22,471 nt of DNA from JBLHUT01 sp047629975 (GTDB lineage Bacteria > Pseudomonadota > Alphaproteobacteria > Rhodobacterales > Rhodobacteraceae), in the NCBI GenBank assembly GCA_047629975.1, contig JBLHUT010000021.1, positions 1 to 22,471 of the forward strand, read 5' to 3'. The position numbers were made by a program, and so were the translations under genes. Positions 15,298-22,471 of the stretch are shown here, one piece after another. The notes beneath the pieces are model-generated. The model was given only the letters and a program-made list of their open reading frames with translations, had not been told where the DNA came from and ran no database searches. How positions within the stretch are numbered: position 1 is the first letter of the stretch; every line of letters starts with the position of its first letter.

Positions 15298-16410
15298 ATG
15301 TCAGACGCCGCCAATAATGACGAACGCATCAAAGAGATGTCGCCGTTGCGACGTGCGCTCATCCGACCGGAGCTGGGCGGTATGGTCGGCACTGTTGCCG
15401 TTTTCACCTTTTTCCTGCTTTTTGCCCATGACAGCGGCATGTTCAACGCACAGGGCGTTCTGAACTGGTCCGTTGTGTCAGCCCAATTCATGATTATCGC
15501 CGTCGGGGCCTGTCTTTTGATGATTGCGGGTGAATTCGACCTGTCGGTTGGCTCCATGATCGGCTTTGCGGGCATGATGATCGCCATTTTCGGCGTCACG
15601 CTCGGCTGGCCCATGTGGATGGCCATCATCACCACTTTCATCATCTGTATCGCTTTGGGCGGGTTGAACGGCTACATCGTTGTGCGAACGGGGCTACCAA
15701 GCTTTATCGTGACGCTGGCGACGCTGTTTATCCTGCGTGGGTTTACAATTTTCATCCCCCAGACCCTTGAGCGCAAGACCATCATCGGCGGCATCCGCGA
15801 AGCAGCCGAGGGCGACTGGCTTGCTGCTGTTTTCGGTGGAAAAATCCTGAAAGGGTTCTTCCAGACCCTTGGTGACAACGGATTGATTTCGACATTCTCG
15901 CGCGGGACCAAGGCCGGCCAACCGGTGATCGAAGGTATTCCTATGCTGATCGTCTGGGCGCTTGCTCTGGTTGTGGTCGGCCATCTGGTTCTGACACGCA
16001 CACGATTCGGAAACTGGATTTTCGCATCCGGCGGCGATGCACAGGCCGCGCGGTACGTGGGGGTTCCGGTCAACCGGGTGAAAATCCTGATGTTTATGTT
16101 CACCGCATTTTGCGCCACGGTTTTCGCCGTCTGTCAGGTTATGGAGTTCGGATCCGCAGGGGCCGACCGCGGCTTGCTCAAAGAGTTCGAAGCCATCATC
16201 GCGGTTGTCATCGGCGGTGCGCTGCTGACGGGTGGCTACGGGTCGGTGGTCGGGGCGGCACTCGGGGCGCTCATCTTCGGGGTCGTCCAGCAGGGCTTGT
16301 TCTTTGCGGGTGTCGAATCGTCCCTCTTCCGGGTCTTTCTTGGCGTCATCTTGCTGCTCGCAGTCATCCTGAACACCTATATCCGCCGCTTGATCACAGG
16401 AGAACGCTAA
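15298..16410 (+). CDS. sugar/inositol ABC importer, permease
   Basis: A 370-residue polytopic membrane protein of the RbsC-type permease family (BPD_transp_2). Multiple hydrophobic segments are visible from about residue 30 to the C terminus, with a hydrophilic stretch near residues 150-200. Family landmarks are AGEFDLSVGSMIG, GLPSFIVTLATL and the cytoplasmic coupling segment FGNWIFASGGDAQAARYVGVPVNRVK. I chose ATG 15298 rather than 15280 because GGGGGAG (15282-15288) is placed 9 nt before it. The stop overlaps the ATPase start by one base (TAATG), so the two are translationally coupled. It should form the transmembrane channel for the sugar bound by the preceding gene product. Confidence 0.93.
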   Translation: MSDAANNDERIKEMSPLRRALIRPELGGMVGTVAVFTFFLLFAHDSGMFNAQGVLNWSVVSAQFMIIAVGACLLMIAGEFDLSVGSMIGFAGMMIAIFGVTLGWPMWMAIITTFIICIALGGLNGYIVVRTGLPSFIVTLATLFILRGFTIFIPQTLERKTIIGGIREAAEGDWLAAVFGGKILKGFFQTLGDNGLISTFSRGTKAGQPVIEGIPMLIVWALALVVVGHLVLTRTRFGNWIFASGGDAQAARYVGVPVNRVKILMFMFTAFCATVFAVCQVMEFGSAGADRGLLKEFEAIIAVVIGGALLTGGYGSVVGAALGALIFGVVQQGLFFAGVESSLFRVFLGVILLLAVILNTYIRRLITGER

Positions 16411-17186
16411 TGGACCCGATCATCAAGATGACCAACATCGAGAAGCATTTCGGCTCGGTGATTGCGCTTGCCGGTGTGACGATCGATTTCTTTGCAGGTG
16501 AATGCCACTGCCTGCTGGGGGACAACGGTGCCGGAAAATCGACCTTTATCAAGACCATGTCAGGCGTGCACAAGCCCACCTCCGGGCAGATCATGTTCGA
16601 AGGCAAACCGATGCATTTCGAAGATCCACGCGATTCTATCGCAGCGGGGATCGCGACGGTCTATCAGGATCTGGCGATGATCCCGCTTATGTCTGTCAGC
16701 CGCAACTTTTTCATGGGGAACGAGCCTGTCAAAAAGCGCGCAGGCATTCCGTTTTTCGATCATGACCTCGCAAATGAAGTCACCATGACCGAAATGCGCA
16801 AGATGGGAATCAACCTGCGCGGCCCCGATCAGGCTGTTGGAACCTTGTCAGGAGGGGAGCGCCAAACGGTTGCAATTGCCCGTGCGGTGCATTTCGGCGC
16901 AAAGGTTTTAATTCTTGACGAGCCGACGTCCGCTCTTGGCGTGCGCCAAACAGCCAATGTTCTGGCAACGGTGGACAAGGTTCGTAAACAAGGAATTGCA
17001 GTCGTATTCATCACTCACAACGTTCGCCATGCCATGGCCGTGGGAGACAGGTTTACCGTTCTTAACCGCGGTAAAACCTTTGGCACTGCCGAACGCGGAG
17101 AGGTCTCGCCCGAAGAGCTACAGGACTTGATGGCCGGAGGTCAGGAACTGGCGACGCTCGAGGGATCGCTTGGCGGCACTGTTTAA
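16410..17186 (+). CDS. sugar/inositol ABC importer, single-module ATPase
   Basis: A 258-residue ABC ATPase. All core motifs are present: Walker A GDNGAGKST (37-45), Q-loop Gln86 in VYQD, signature LSGGERQ (146-152), Walker B LILDEP with Glu171, and switch His203 in ITHN. RbsA-type ATPases of this importer class usually carry two ABC modules (about 500 residues); this protein has one, like the FrcA type, and would work as a homodimer. AGGAGA sits 6 nt before the ATG, and the start overlaps the permease stop by one base. It closes the three-gene importer operon. No convincing terminator follows. Confidence 0.93.
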   Translation: MDPIIKMTNIEKHFGSVIALAGVTIDFFAGECHCLLGDNGAGKSTFIKTMSGVHKPTSGQIMFEGKPMHFEDPRDSIAAGIATVYQDLAMIPLMSVSRNFFMGNEPVKKRAGIPFFDHDLANEVTMTEMRKMGINLRGPDQAVGTLSGGERQTVAIARAVHFGAKVLILDEPTSALGVRQTANVLATVDKVRKQGIAVVFITHNVRHAMAVGDRFTVLNRGKTFGTAERGEVSPEELQDLMAGGQELATLEGSLGGTV

Positions 17187-17463
17187 ACCCGCCGCCTTCA
17201 GACCGCGAAGTTCATTCTCGCACGCCGACCGGTGTTGCGGGAATGCGCCACGGGGGCCGCTGGCATTTGAGGGTCAAGCCCTTGCGACCGCAGCAATGAC
17301 CAAGCTGGCTATATCGTGCAAAGGCACAGATAGGCAGGAAGATGTGTCGCGGTCCGGAGATTGGCGCGGAGCCCTGTTCAAAGGGACGCGACAGGGATTT
17401 CGGGACGCAGAGGGCGGCGGTAACTTGTCGAAACCTGTTTGCGGGCCCCTGCCTGATTGGAAA
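17187..17463. other. spacer without a recognisable gene
   Basis: 277 nt between the importer ATPase and the end of the minus-strand unknown gene. Open frames on both strands (for example 17170-17559 plus) are rich in Arg, Pro and Cys and resemble no family. No clear terminator, RNA gene or repeat was seen. Confidence 0.5.
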
Positions 17464-18171
17464 TTATTGGGTGTTCGCGCGCACTTGCAGCATCCTGTCA
17501 GACGGATCCGACAAAGTTCCTTGAACGCCACCCCGATAATTCCGCGGTTCGCTCATTAACTGCGCATTATTTTTGACAAAGCGTTTCAACAACTCTGACT
17601 GGAATATCAACTCATGGCTGCGCAGGCTGACCCTGTGCCCGAATGCACCGAATGCACCCGAAACTTTTTCAAGGTCACTTTCCGCAAGGGTACAAATGTC
17701 GAGCAACGGAGCCGCAATATCGCTCAATATTTTGGCAGCAAGATCGGAACTTCTGTCAGGCACATAGTCATCGAACCCGATACTTTCTTTGAAGGCCGCG
17801 TTGATGCCACCGATAAACGACTTGAAACGCATGATAATATTGACACCATTCTCATGAACTCTGGTGGCCATGATCTGCACCCCGCTGAGGGTCAGCCCAG
17901 GGATCTCCAACAGAAACGACGGCAGCGAAAGCACTTCGGTCTCCATTTTCAGCTTTCCCAAACACTCGGCAAGAGCACTGGCAAACCGCGGGCAGAAAGC
18001 TTGCTCAAGGCTCACTTTAGGGCCGAAAGACGTACGGTTCCGGAAGGCTTTTCCTGAAATTTCACACGAGCGGACGAAAAACTCGTTTGCGAGCGTCGCC
18101 CCTATAGTGATCACAAACCGTTTATCATGTTCCTGCCCATGAAGTGTATCAGGAAGAGCGTATTGATCCAT
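17464..18171 (-). CDS. hypothetical protein, 235 residues
   Basis: I do not recognise this protein. It has a normal soluble composition: no signal peptide, no long hydrophobic segment, an N-terminal strand-like KRFVITIGATLANEFF, and a C-terminal stretch (LLDICTLAESDLEKV onward) of alternating hydrophobic and charged residues. Its amino-acid make-up looks much more natural than that of the overlapping plus-strand frame. I chose ATG 18171 because AGGA (18181-18184 on the plus strand) lies 9 nt upstream; a TTG at 18177 is the alternative. It diverges from the CheB/CheR/PAS fusion across an AT-rich spacer, so the two may share regulation or function, but no domain supports a signalling role. Its GC content is lower than that of the inositol genes, which may mean different ancestry. 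Confidence 0.65.
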   Translation of the reverse strand: MDQYALPDTLHGQEHDKRFVITIGATLANEFFVRSCEISGKAFRNRTSFGPKVSLEQAFCPRFASALAECLGKLKMETEVLSLPSFLLEIPGLTLSGVQIMATRVHENGVNIIMRFKSFIGGINAAFKESIGFDDYVPDRSSDLAAKILSDIAAPLLDICTLAESDLEKVSGAFGAFGHRVSLRSHELIFQSELLKRFVKNNAQLMSEPRNYRGGVQGTLSDPSDRMLQVRANTQ

Positions 18172-18422
18172 CTGCAATAGTCCTTGACGTTTTAAGACAA
18201 CTTAATTGCTAGATAAAAATGGTTTATGCATCGTAAACGATAATGCGTTAACCTTATGAAAGAAATGGTAAATATGCGTTATAGCCTCATTTGACCATTC
18301 AGAATTCAATCATTTGATTTTTCACGAAAAACAGTTTGTCAGCTGCGTTTTCTAAACAAAATATTTGTGGATTTCGGCATGCAAATCACGATAGAACCGC
18401 AGTATAGCCAAGGGAAGAAAAC
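18172..18422. promoter_or_regulatory. AT-rich divergent spacer with imperfect dyad
   Basis: A 251-nt AT-rich region between two diverging genes that must hold both promoters. GTAAACG (18233-18239) and CGTTAAC (18246-18252) form an imperfect dyad with six of seven positions pairing per arm. A second short pair, GTTTA/TAAAC, overlaps it (18222-18226, 18234-18238). I cannot fix -35/-10 elements with confidence. Confidence 0.4.
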
Positions 18423-21400
18423 ATGACCGAGACACAAGACGAGCCCCTTACGATCATTGGAATCGGATCTTCCGCCGGTGGTCTTGAGGCGATTCGCCAG
18501 CTGGTTGAGACACTGCCTACGGAATCTCCTGTTTCTTATGTTGTGGTGCAGCACATGTCGCCGCACCACAAAAGCCTGATGACCCTGCTTGTGGCACGCG
18601 ACACCAAACTGGTTGTGAAAGATGTCGAAGACGGCACCATCCCTGAACGAAACATTATCTACATAACGCCACCCAAAACCGACATCATCTTTATGGACGG
18701 CAAGTTGCGGCTGGTTGCCCCAAGCCCCGAGGCGGCAAGTCCCAAGCCGTCGGTTGACCGCTTCCTGACCAGTCTCGCACAAGAGCACGGTGCCAAGTCG
18801 ATGGCGATCATCCTGTCCGGCACCGGCCGCGACGGGGCCTACGGCGTGCAGGCAATCCGAGAGGCCGGCGGGATCACGATCGCACAGGACAACGAGACCG
18901 CCAAATATGACGGCATGCCCCAATCAGCAGTACAGACCGGCTGTGTCGACCTGATCCTGTCTCCGCCCGACATCGGAAACCATCTGCAAAAGATCCTGTC
19001 TTCGCGGCGCGACTTTACCACTTTCAAATCAGGTACGCTTCAGGACACACCGAAATCCGATTTGCTGCAAATCCTGTTGGCCCGTACCCGTGTCGACTTC
19101 AGAGAGTACAAGCAGACCACCATTGGCCGGCGTATCGAACGCCGCATGGTTGCGCTTAATATCCAGAGCGAAGAGGAATACACACAGTTTTGTCGGGCAA
19201 ACCCTTCGGCTGTTGATGCCTTGTTCAAGGACCTGTTGATTTCGGTCACCCGTTTTTTCCGTGACAAGGAGGCCTTTCGCGATCTCGAAGCCCTGTTGCC
19301 GGAACTTATTGCAAAAAGCAGTGACGGGCAGTTGCGCATCTGGATTGCCGGATGTGCAACCGGCGAGGAAGCCTATAGCGTTGCGATGCTTCTTTCAGAA
19401 GCGCTTGGCGGGGTTGCGCTTGATTTCCAGTCACGGGTTCAGATCTTTGCCACCGACATTGACCGGGATGCCTTGCAAGTTGCCAGAAAAGGCATTTACG
19501 GCCTGTCCGCTCTGGACAGCATTCCGCCTGCGCTTGCTGAAAAATACCTCATCCGCCAGAATGACGGCGTGCGTGTGGTTGAAAACCTGCGGCGCGCTAT
19601 TCTGTTTTCCGATCACAACGTCTGTCAGGATCCGCCCTTCCAGAAAGTAGACCTTGTTTGCTGCCGGAATTTGCTGATCTATCTTGGGAACAATCTGCAA
19701 AAAAAGGTCATGGGACGGTTCCATTATGCCATGAAGCCGGACGCTTTGTTGTTCCTTGGCACAGCCGAAAGCGTCGCAGGGTCGGATGAGCTGTTTGCCG
19801 TGGACCGTTCGGCAAGCCACGTCTTCCGCAAGCGGATGCTGCGCAAAGAAGTGCTGCAGGCCTATACGATGCCCAATCCCTCCCACGCTCCACGTCAGGA
19901 GCGTAAAACGATCGAAGCCCCCCATGGGCCCTCAACTGACCGTCAACTTCTCGAAGCCCTCGCGCGCTCGCTCGGCGAGAATTCAATTCTTGTTACCGAC
20001 GAGTATTTCATCGCGCAGATCTTTGGCGATATCAGCCCCTATATTGCCCTCACGCAAACCAGCAACCTGCGGATGCACATCGATCTGTTGCGCAGTCCGC
20101 TTCGCGAAGAAGCCCGAAGCCTGATCACGATTGCGCTCAAGAACAAAAAGCAGCGCTCGGGCGTGCGTCACCTGATGGCCGAGAATGACGAGCAGAGAAT
20201 CCGGCTTGATGTCTATCCGATTATCGCAAAAGACATCAACGAACGCGCGGCGCTTATTGTTTTTACCCCCGTCGAACCAGACAAGGTTTTGCCCGCGGTT
20301 GTCGGTGCCACGCCCCAGGACGGTGCAGAAGTCCGCCAGCGGATGCTCTCGCTTGAAAACGAAGTCGCCACCACGCGTGAAGCCTTGCAGCAAACGATCG
20401 AAGAGTTGGAAACCTCCAACGAAGAGCTGCAGTCCCTGAACGAAGAGCTGCAATCAACAAACGAAGAGCTTCAGGCCACGAACGAGGAGCTGGAAACCTC
20501 TAACGAAGAGCTACAGTCCACCAACGAGGAACTGATCACCGTTAACGAAGAATTGCAGATTACAGCATCCGAGTTGACGGGCCGCACCGGAGAGCTGTCG
20601 TCTGTGCTCGAGAGCACGCCGGTGGCCATTATCGTGACCGACACCGCGCTTCAGGCAACGCAGGCAACCGGTGTGGCGATGGCATTATTCGGGCTGCAAA
20701 GACCCTTTTCAAACCCGCATGTCAGCCAGTTCAATATGCCCGACGGATTTCCAACTCTCGCCCCGATCTGTAGCGAAGCCATGAAACTTGGTGAAGCCGT
20801 GCATCAAGAGTTCAGTTCGAATGGCGCACAGGTCGTTCTTGGATGCTCGCCATATTTCGACAATTATGGCAAAATCCTCGGAGTGACGATTATTGCAACG
20901 ACCTTTCCCGGTCTTGCGCGCGAGATGGAGACAATTCTGGCAAGTGACAATGTTTTTGTCATGCAGCGCAAAAGAGATGGTGAAATCATTCAAGCCAGCA
21001 ACGCTTACGCCAAAATGCTGGGCGTGTCCCCTGAAGACACCAAGGGTAAAAACTTCACAGAACTATTGGACGAGAGTTCAGCTCGTATTATTCTGGAGCA
21101 AGATGCCCACCTGATTGATAATGAAACCAGAAGCACAGACACAATTATCAAGATATTCTCACAGCACACCAATGAGCTAAAGTGGCTTAATGTTCATAAA
21201 TACCCGTATTTTGATCATACAAGTTCTGAAAATACGATTTTTTCGGTTGGCTCTGATGTAACTGATACCATTCTTACCAAAAACAAAGCACAAGCATTGG
21301 CCAAGCAAGTAGAGCATTTGCAAGAGCTGGCTGGTTTGGGGTCGTGGACTGTCGACATATTGCAGCAAAAGTTACATTGGTCAGATGAAGTATACCGAAT

Positions 21401-21668
21401 TCATCGCACTACACCCCAAAGATATACCCCAACTCTTGCGACAGCGTTACAGTTCTACCATCCCGACGATATCGAGAATGTTACTCAAGTCGTTGAAAAT
21501 GCCCTGCAGACGGGAAACGAGTTCAAGTTCATAAAGAGAATTGTAGCGGCAGATAAATCAGTTATTCTCGTTGAATCTATTGGGCTGCCAATTTTGGATG
21601 CTTATGGAGAAACAACAAGTATCGTTGGCTTTTTCCGTGAAGTCCAGAGCGAGGAATTTATAATTTAA
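18423..21668 (+). CDS. CheB methylesterase-CheR methyltransferase-PAS fusion protein
   Basis: A 1081-residue cytoplasmic signalling fusion. Residues 1-190 are a CheB methylesterase with the triad Ser17 (GIGSSAGG), His44 (VQHM) and Asp137 (GTGRDGAYG). Residues about 205-470 are CheR, with SVTRFFRD, the SAM-binding AGCATGEEAYS (309-319), FATDID and CRNLLIYL (414-421). Residues 660-712 are a coiled coil of seven-residue EELxxxN repeats, and the rest holds about three PAS-like regions (near 720-835, 840-955, 965-1075). There is no N-terminal receiver domain and no C-terminal histidine kinase; many proteins of this type continue into a kinase. AAGGGAAG precedes the ATG closely. Enzymatically it should add and remove methyl groups on receptor-like glutamates, or on unknown targets; no receptor gene is nearby. 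The 3' third is clearly AT-richer than the start. Confidence 0.92.
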   Translation: MTETQDEPLTIIGIGSSAGGLEAIRQLVETLPTESPVSYVVVQHMSPHHKSLMTLLVARDTKLVVKDVEDGTIPERNIIYITPPKTDIIFMDGKLRLVAPSPEAASPKPSVDRFLTSLAQEHGAKSMAIILSGTGRDGAYGVQAIREAGGITIAQDNETAKYDGMPQSAVQTGCVDLILSPPDIGNHLQKILSSRRDFTTFKSGTLQDTPKSDLLQILLARTRVDFREYKQTTIGRRIERRMVALNIQSEEEYTQFCRANPSAVDALFKDLLISVTRFFRDKEAFRDLEALLPELIAKSSDGQLRIWIAGCATGEEAYSVAMLLSEALGGVALDFQSRVQIFATDIDRDALQVARKGIYGLSALDSIPPALAEKYLIRQNDGVRVVENLRRAILFSDHNVCQDPPFQKVDLVCCRNLLIYLGNNLQKKVMGRFHYAMKPDALLFLGTAESVAGSDELFAVDRSASHVFRKRMLRKEVLQAYTMPNPSHAPRQERKTIEAPHGPSTDRQLLEALARSLGENSILVTDEYFIAQIFGDISPYIALTQTSNLRMHIDLLRSPLREEARSLITIALKNKKQRSGVRHLMAENDEQRIRLDVYPIIAKDINERAALIVFTPVEPDKVLPAVVGATPQDGAEVRQRMLSLENEVATTREALQQTIEELETSNEELQSLNEELQSTNEELQATNEELETSNEELQSTNEELITVNEELQITASELTGRTGELSSVLESTPVAIIVTDTALQATQATGVAMALFGLQRPFSNPHVSQFNMPDGFPTLAPICSEAMKLGEAVHQEFSSNGAQVVLGCSPYFDNYGKILGVTIIATTFPGLAREMETILASDNVFVMQRKRDGEIIQASNAYAKMLGVSPEDTKGKNFTELLDESSARIILEQDAHLIDNETRSTDTIIKIFSQHTNELKWLNVHKYPYFDHTSSENTIFSVGSDVTDTILTKNKAQALAKQVEHLQELAGLGSWTVDILQQKLHWSDEVYRIHRTTPQRYTPTLATALQFYHPDDIENVTQVVENALQTGNEFKFIKRIVAADKSVILVESIGLPILDAYGETTSIVGFFREVQSEEFII
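20400..20558 (+). repeat. 21-nt in-frame tandem repeat encoding a coiled coil
   Basis: Seven full 21-nt units plus a partial eighth, each starting GAAGAGCTG or a close variant and ending AAC, encode seven-residue EELxxxN units (residues 660-712 of the CheB/CheR/PAS fusion). The repeat is conserved at protein level and diverged at silent sites. Confidence 0.85.
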
Positions 21669-21893
21669 GAGATGCATCAAGTTTAAAACGAACTATTGAA
21701 ATCAGTGTTTTTAATACCAAAAATACCCTGACCTATTTCTGGAATATATTAGCCTCTTTTGGTTTTTAAATTTTATCCAAAACTGCCCCACCACCCTCAT
21801 CAGGGGAATCGTGCTTGGGATTTGAGGGGTCTTGCGGTCTTGGTCGGGATGGATTCTGGGGTGGGGATCGCCCTTTTGGAGCCCGTTCCCCAC
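21669..21893. other. spacer leading into insertion-sequence remnant
   Basis: An AT-rich stretch after the fusion gene, changing near 21780 to GC-richer sequence that probably belongs to the 5' part of the ISAs1-type element. CAGGGGAATC at 21801 is a possible left terminus, but I cannot confirm it without the right end. No independent gene was recognised. Confidence 0.35.
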
Positions 21894-21989
21894 ATGGATA
21901 TCTTCATCGCCGTCTTCGATGACATCCCGGATTCCCGTGCCGACAACGCGCGGCACGACCTTTGCGAACTGCCGGTGAATAGCCCCTAG
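21894..21989 (+). pseudogene. truncated ISAs1-family transposase (N-terminal fragment)
   Basis: Only the first 28 or so codons remain. MDIFIAVFDDIPDSRADNA followed by RHDLCEL matches the start of ISAs1-family (H-repeat-type) transposases, whose N-terminal DDE_Tnp_1-associated domain reads like D-I-P-D-P-R-x-x-x-x-R-H-x-L. After CELPV the reading frame runs into NSP and a stop inside what looks like the terminal repeat of an IS3-family element. The DDE catalytic domain is absent, so the fragment is non-functional. The rest of the gene could lie beyond the right edge of the window, on the far side of the inserted element. Confidence 0.65.
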
Positions 21990-22471
21990 TTTCCTAGACA
22001 CCTTGCAGCTTCAGTTTCTGCTGCTGTTCGAAGTCGAGCTGGTGCTTTGGACCTGCACCGGTTTCGTTCCGGCCTCTTTCGAGCAATGTTTGCTATGAAG
22101 GAGATTGAGAATGGCAACGAAATACACAGACGAGTTTCGCCGTGATGCAGTGCGCATCGCAACGACCAGTGGACTGACACGACCACAAGCGGCCTCTGAT
22201 TTGGGTGTTGGGCTTTCGACGTTGAATAAGTGGGTCCAAGAGCATCAGCATGATGACCTGATGTCGGGTCCTCACGAAGACGTCGAGAAAGAGAACGAAC
22301 GCCTTCGCAAGGAAGTCCGCTTGTTGCGCGAGGAGAGGGAAGTGTTAAAAAACCGTTCCGGGTTGGGGCCCGCCTGTGCGCGGTAGAAACAGCCTGTGCT
22401 ATCGTTGCGACATGAAGGGCAGCGGCCGTTCGCTTATTGGTGGTTCTGGCATTGTCAGGAACCCCGTTAAA
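21976..22471 (+). mobile_element. IS3-family insertion sequence, left part
   Basis: The proposed left end is TGAATAGCCCCTAGTTTCC from 21976, which begins with TG and has the CCCC-rich look of IS3-family (IS2-like) terminal repeats. It falls exactly where the ISAs1-type reading frame loses similarity. The element's orfA follows 135 nt later. The right end, orfB and the target duplication are outside the window, so the boundary is an inference. Confidence 0.6.
22111..22386 (+). CDS. IS3-family transposase OrfA (tail atypical)
   Basis: A 91-residue OrfA with the HTH_Tnp_1 helix-turn-helix: MATKYTDEFRRDAVRIA, then GLTRPQAASDLGVGLSTLNKW, and a leucine-zipper-like ENERLRKEVRLLREEREVLK. It provides DNA binding for the IS3 transposase. 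AAGGAGATTGAGA lies directly before ATG 22111. Family members normally continue VLKKA-x-x-FFA; here the frame instead reads NRSGLGPACAR after an A6 run at 22347-22352 and stops. Neither the -1 frame nor the zero frame restores the usual ending, so the gene may be disrupted or joined to other DNA near 22352. An A run at this place is also where IS3 elements shift frame into OrfB, but no OrfB-like sequence is visible in the remaining 85 nt. Confidence 0.75.
   Translation: MATKYTDEFRRDAVRIATTSGLTRPQAASDLGVGLSTLNKWVQEHQHDDLMSGPHEDVEKENERLRKEVRLLREEREVLKNRSGLGPACAR

Noticed and set aside
17170..17559. Plus-strand open frame after the importer ATPase
   Set aside because: It overlaps the ATPase end and the minus-strand unknown gene, has no ribosome binding site I can see and has an unnatural composition.
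17614..18057. Plus-strand 147-codon frame opposite the 235-residue unknown gene
   Set aside because: The minus-strand frame is longer, has a well-placed Shine-Dalgarno and a more protein-like composition, so this one is treated as its shadow.
18339..18923. Minus-strand frame opposite the start of the CheB domain
   Set aside because: It overlaps the conserved CheB active-site coding region and shows no family features.
20400..20558. Regular 21-nt repeats as a CRISPR-like array
   Set aside because: The units are contiguous without spacers, are in frame and encode a coiled-coil heptad inside a clear gene.
21669..21775. Possible frameshifted continuation of the PAS fusion into a kinase
   Set aside because: One shifted frame stays open for about 30 codons after the stop, but the translation shows no histidine-kinase H-box or ATPase motif, and such a length is expected by chance in AT-rich DNA.
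21711..22001. Minus-strand 96-codon frame over the insertion-sequence junction
   Set aside because: The plus strand in the same place carries the ISAs1-family N-terminal motif; the minus-strand translation has no family resemblance.

Overview
The window looks like a chromosomal segment of an alphaproteobacterium, most likely a Rhodobacterales/Roseobacter-group organism. I infer this from the moderately high GC content, the codon use, the tightly packed operons and the resemblance of the protein sequences to families common in that group. No rRNA, tRNA or CRISPR array was seen. The taxonomic call is from general family knowledge and was not tested by a search.

Region 1 (75-4030, plus strand) is a compact four-gene operon: an AA_synth/DUF1185-family protein, an alpha/beta hydrolase, a luciferase-like flavin monooxygenase and an NAD(P)-dependent aldehyde dehydrogenase. 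Together they read as an oxidative catabolic route (oxygenate, hydrolyse, oxidise an aldehyde) whose substrate I cannot name. A convergent spacer with hairpins separates it from region 2.

Region 2 (4264-17186) is a myo-inositol catabolism and uptake locus. A minus-strand operon runs iolD-iolC-iolB-aldolase(iolJ-like)-iolG, with gaps of 9 nt or less or with overlaps. Diverging from it is a plus-strand operon with a second Gfo/Idh/MocA dehydrogenase, an IolE-like TIM-barrel protein and a third Gfo/Idh/MocA dehydrogenase. A LacI-family regulator lies convergent to this operon and divergent from a CUT2-type ABC importer (binding protein, permease, single-module ATPase). Both divergent spacers carry the same perfect 18-bp palindrome, TTTGCAACCGGTTGCAAA. 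This strongly suggests that the LacI-type protein controls both catabolic operons, the importer and itself. No iolA (methylmalonate-semialdehyde dehydrogenase) is in the window.

Region 3 (17187-21668) has a lower-GC setting. It holds an unrecognised 235-residue gene on the minus strand, diverging across an AT-rich spacer from a 1081-residue fusion. The fusion contains a CheB methylesterase, a CheR methyltransferase, a seven-residue-repeat coiled coil and PAS domains, with no receiver domain and no kinase domain. Its 3' third is visibly AT-richer than its 5' part.

Region 4 (21669-22471) is an insertion-sequence junction. A truncated start of an ISAs1-family transposase appears to be interrupted by the left end of an IS3-family element, whose OrfA itself departs from the family pattern just after an A6 run. 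The window ends inside this mobile-element region.
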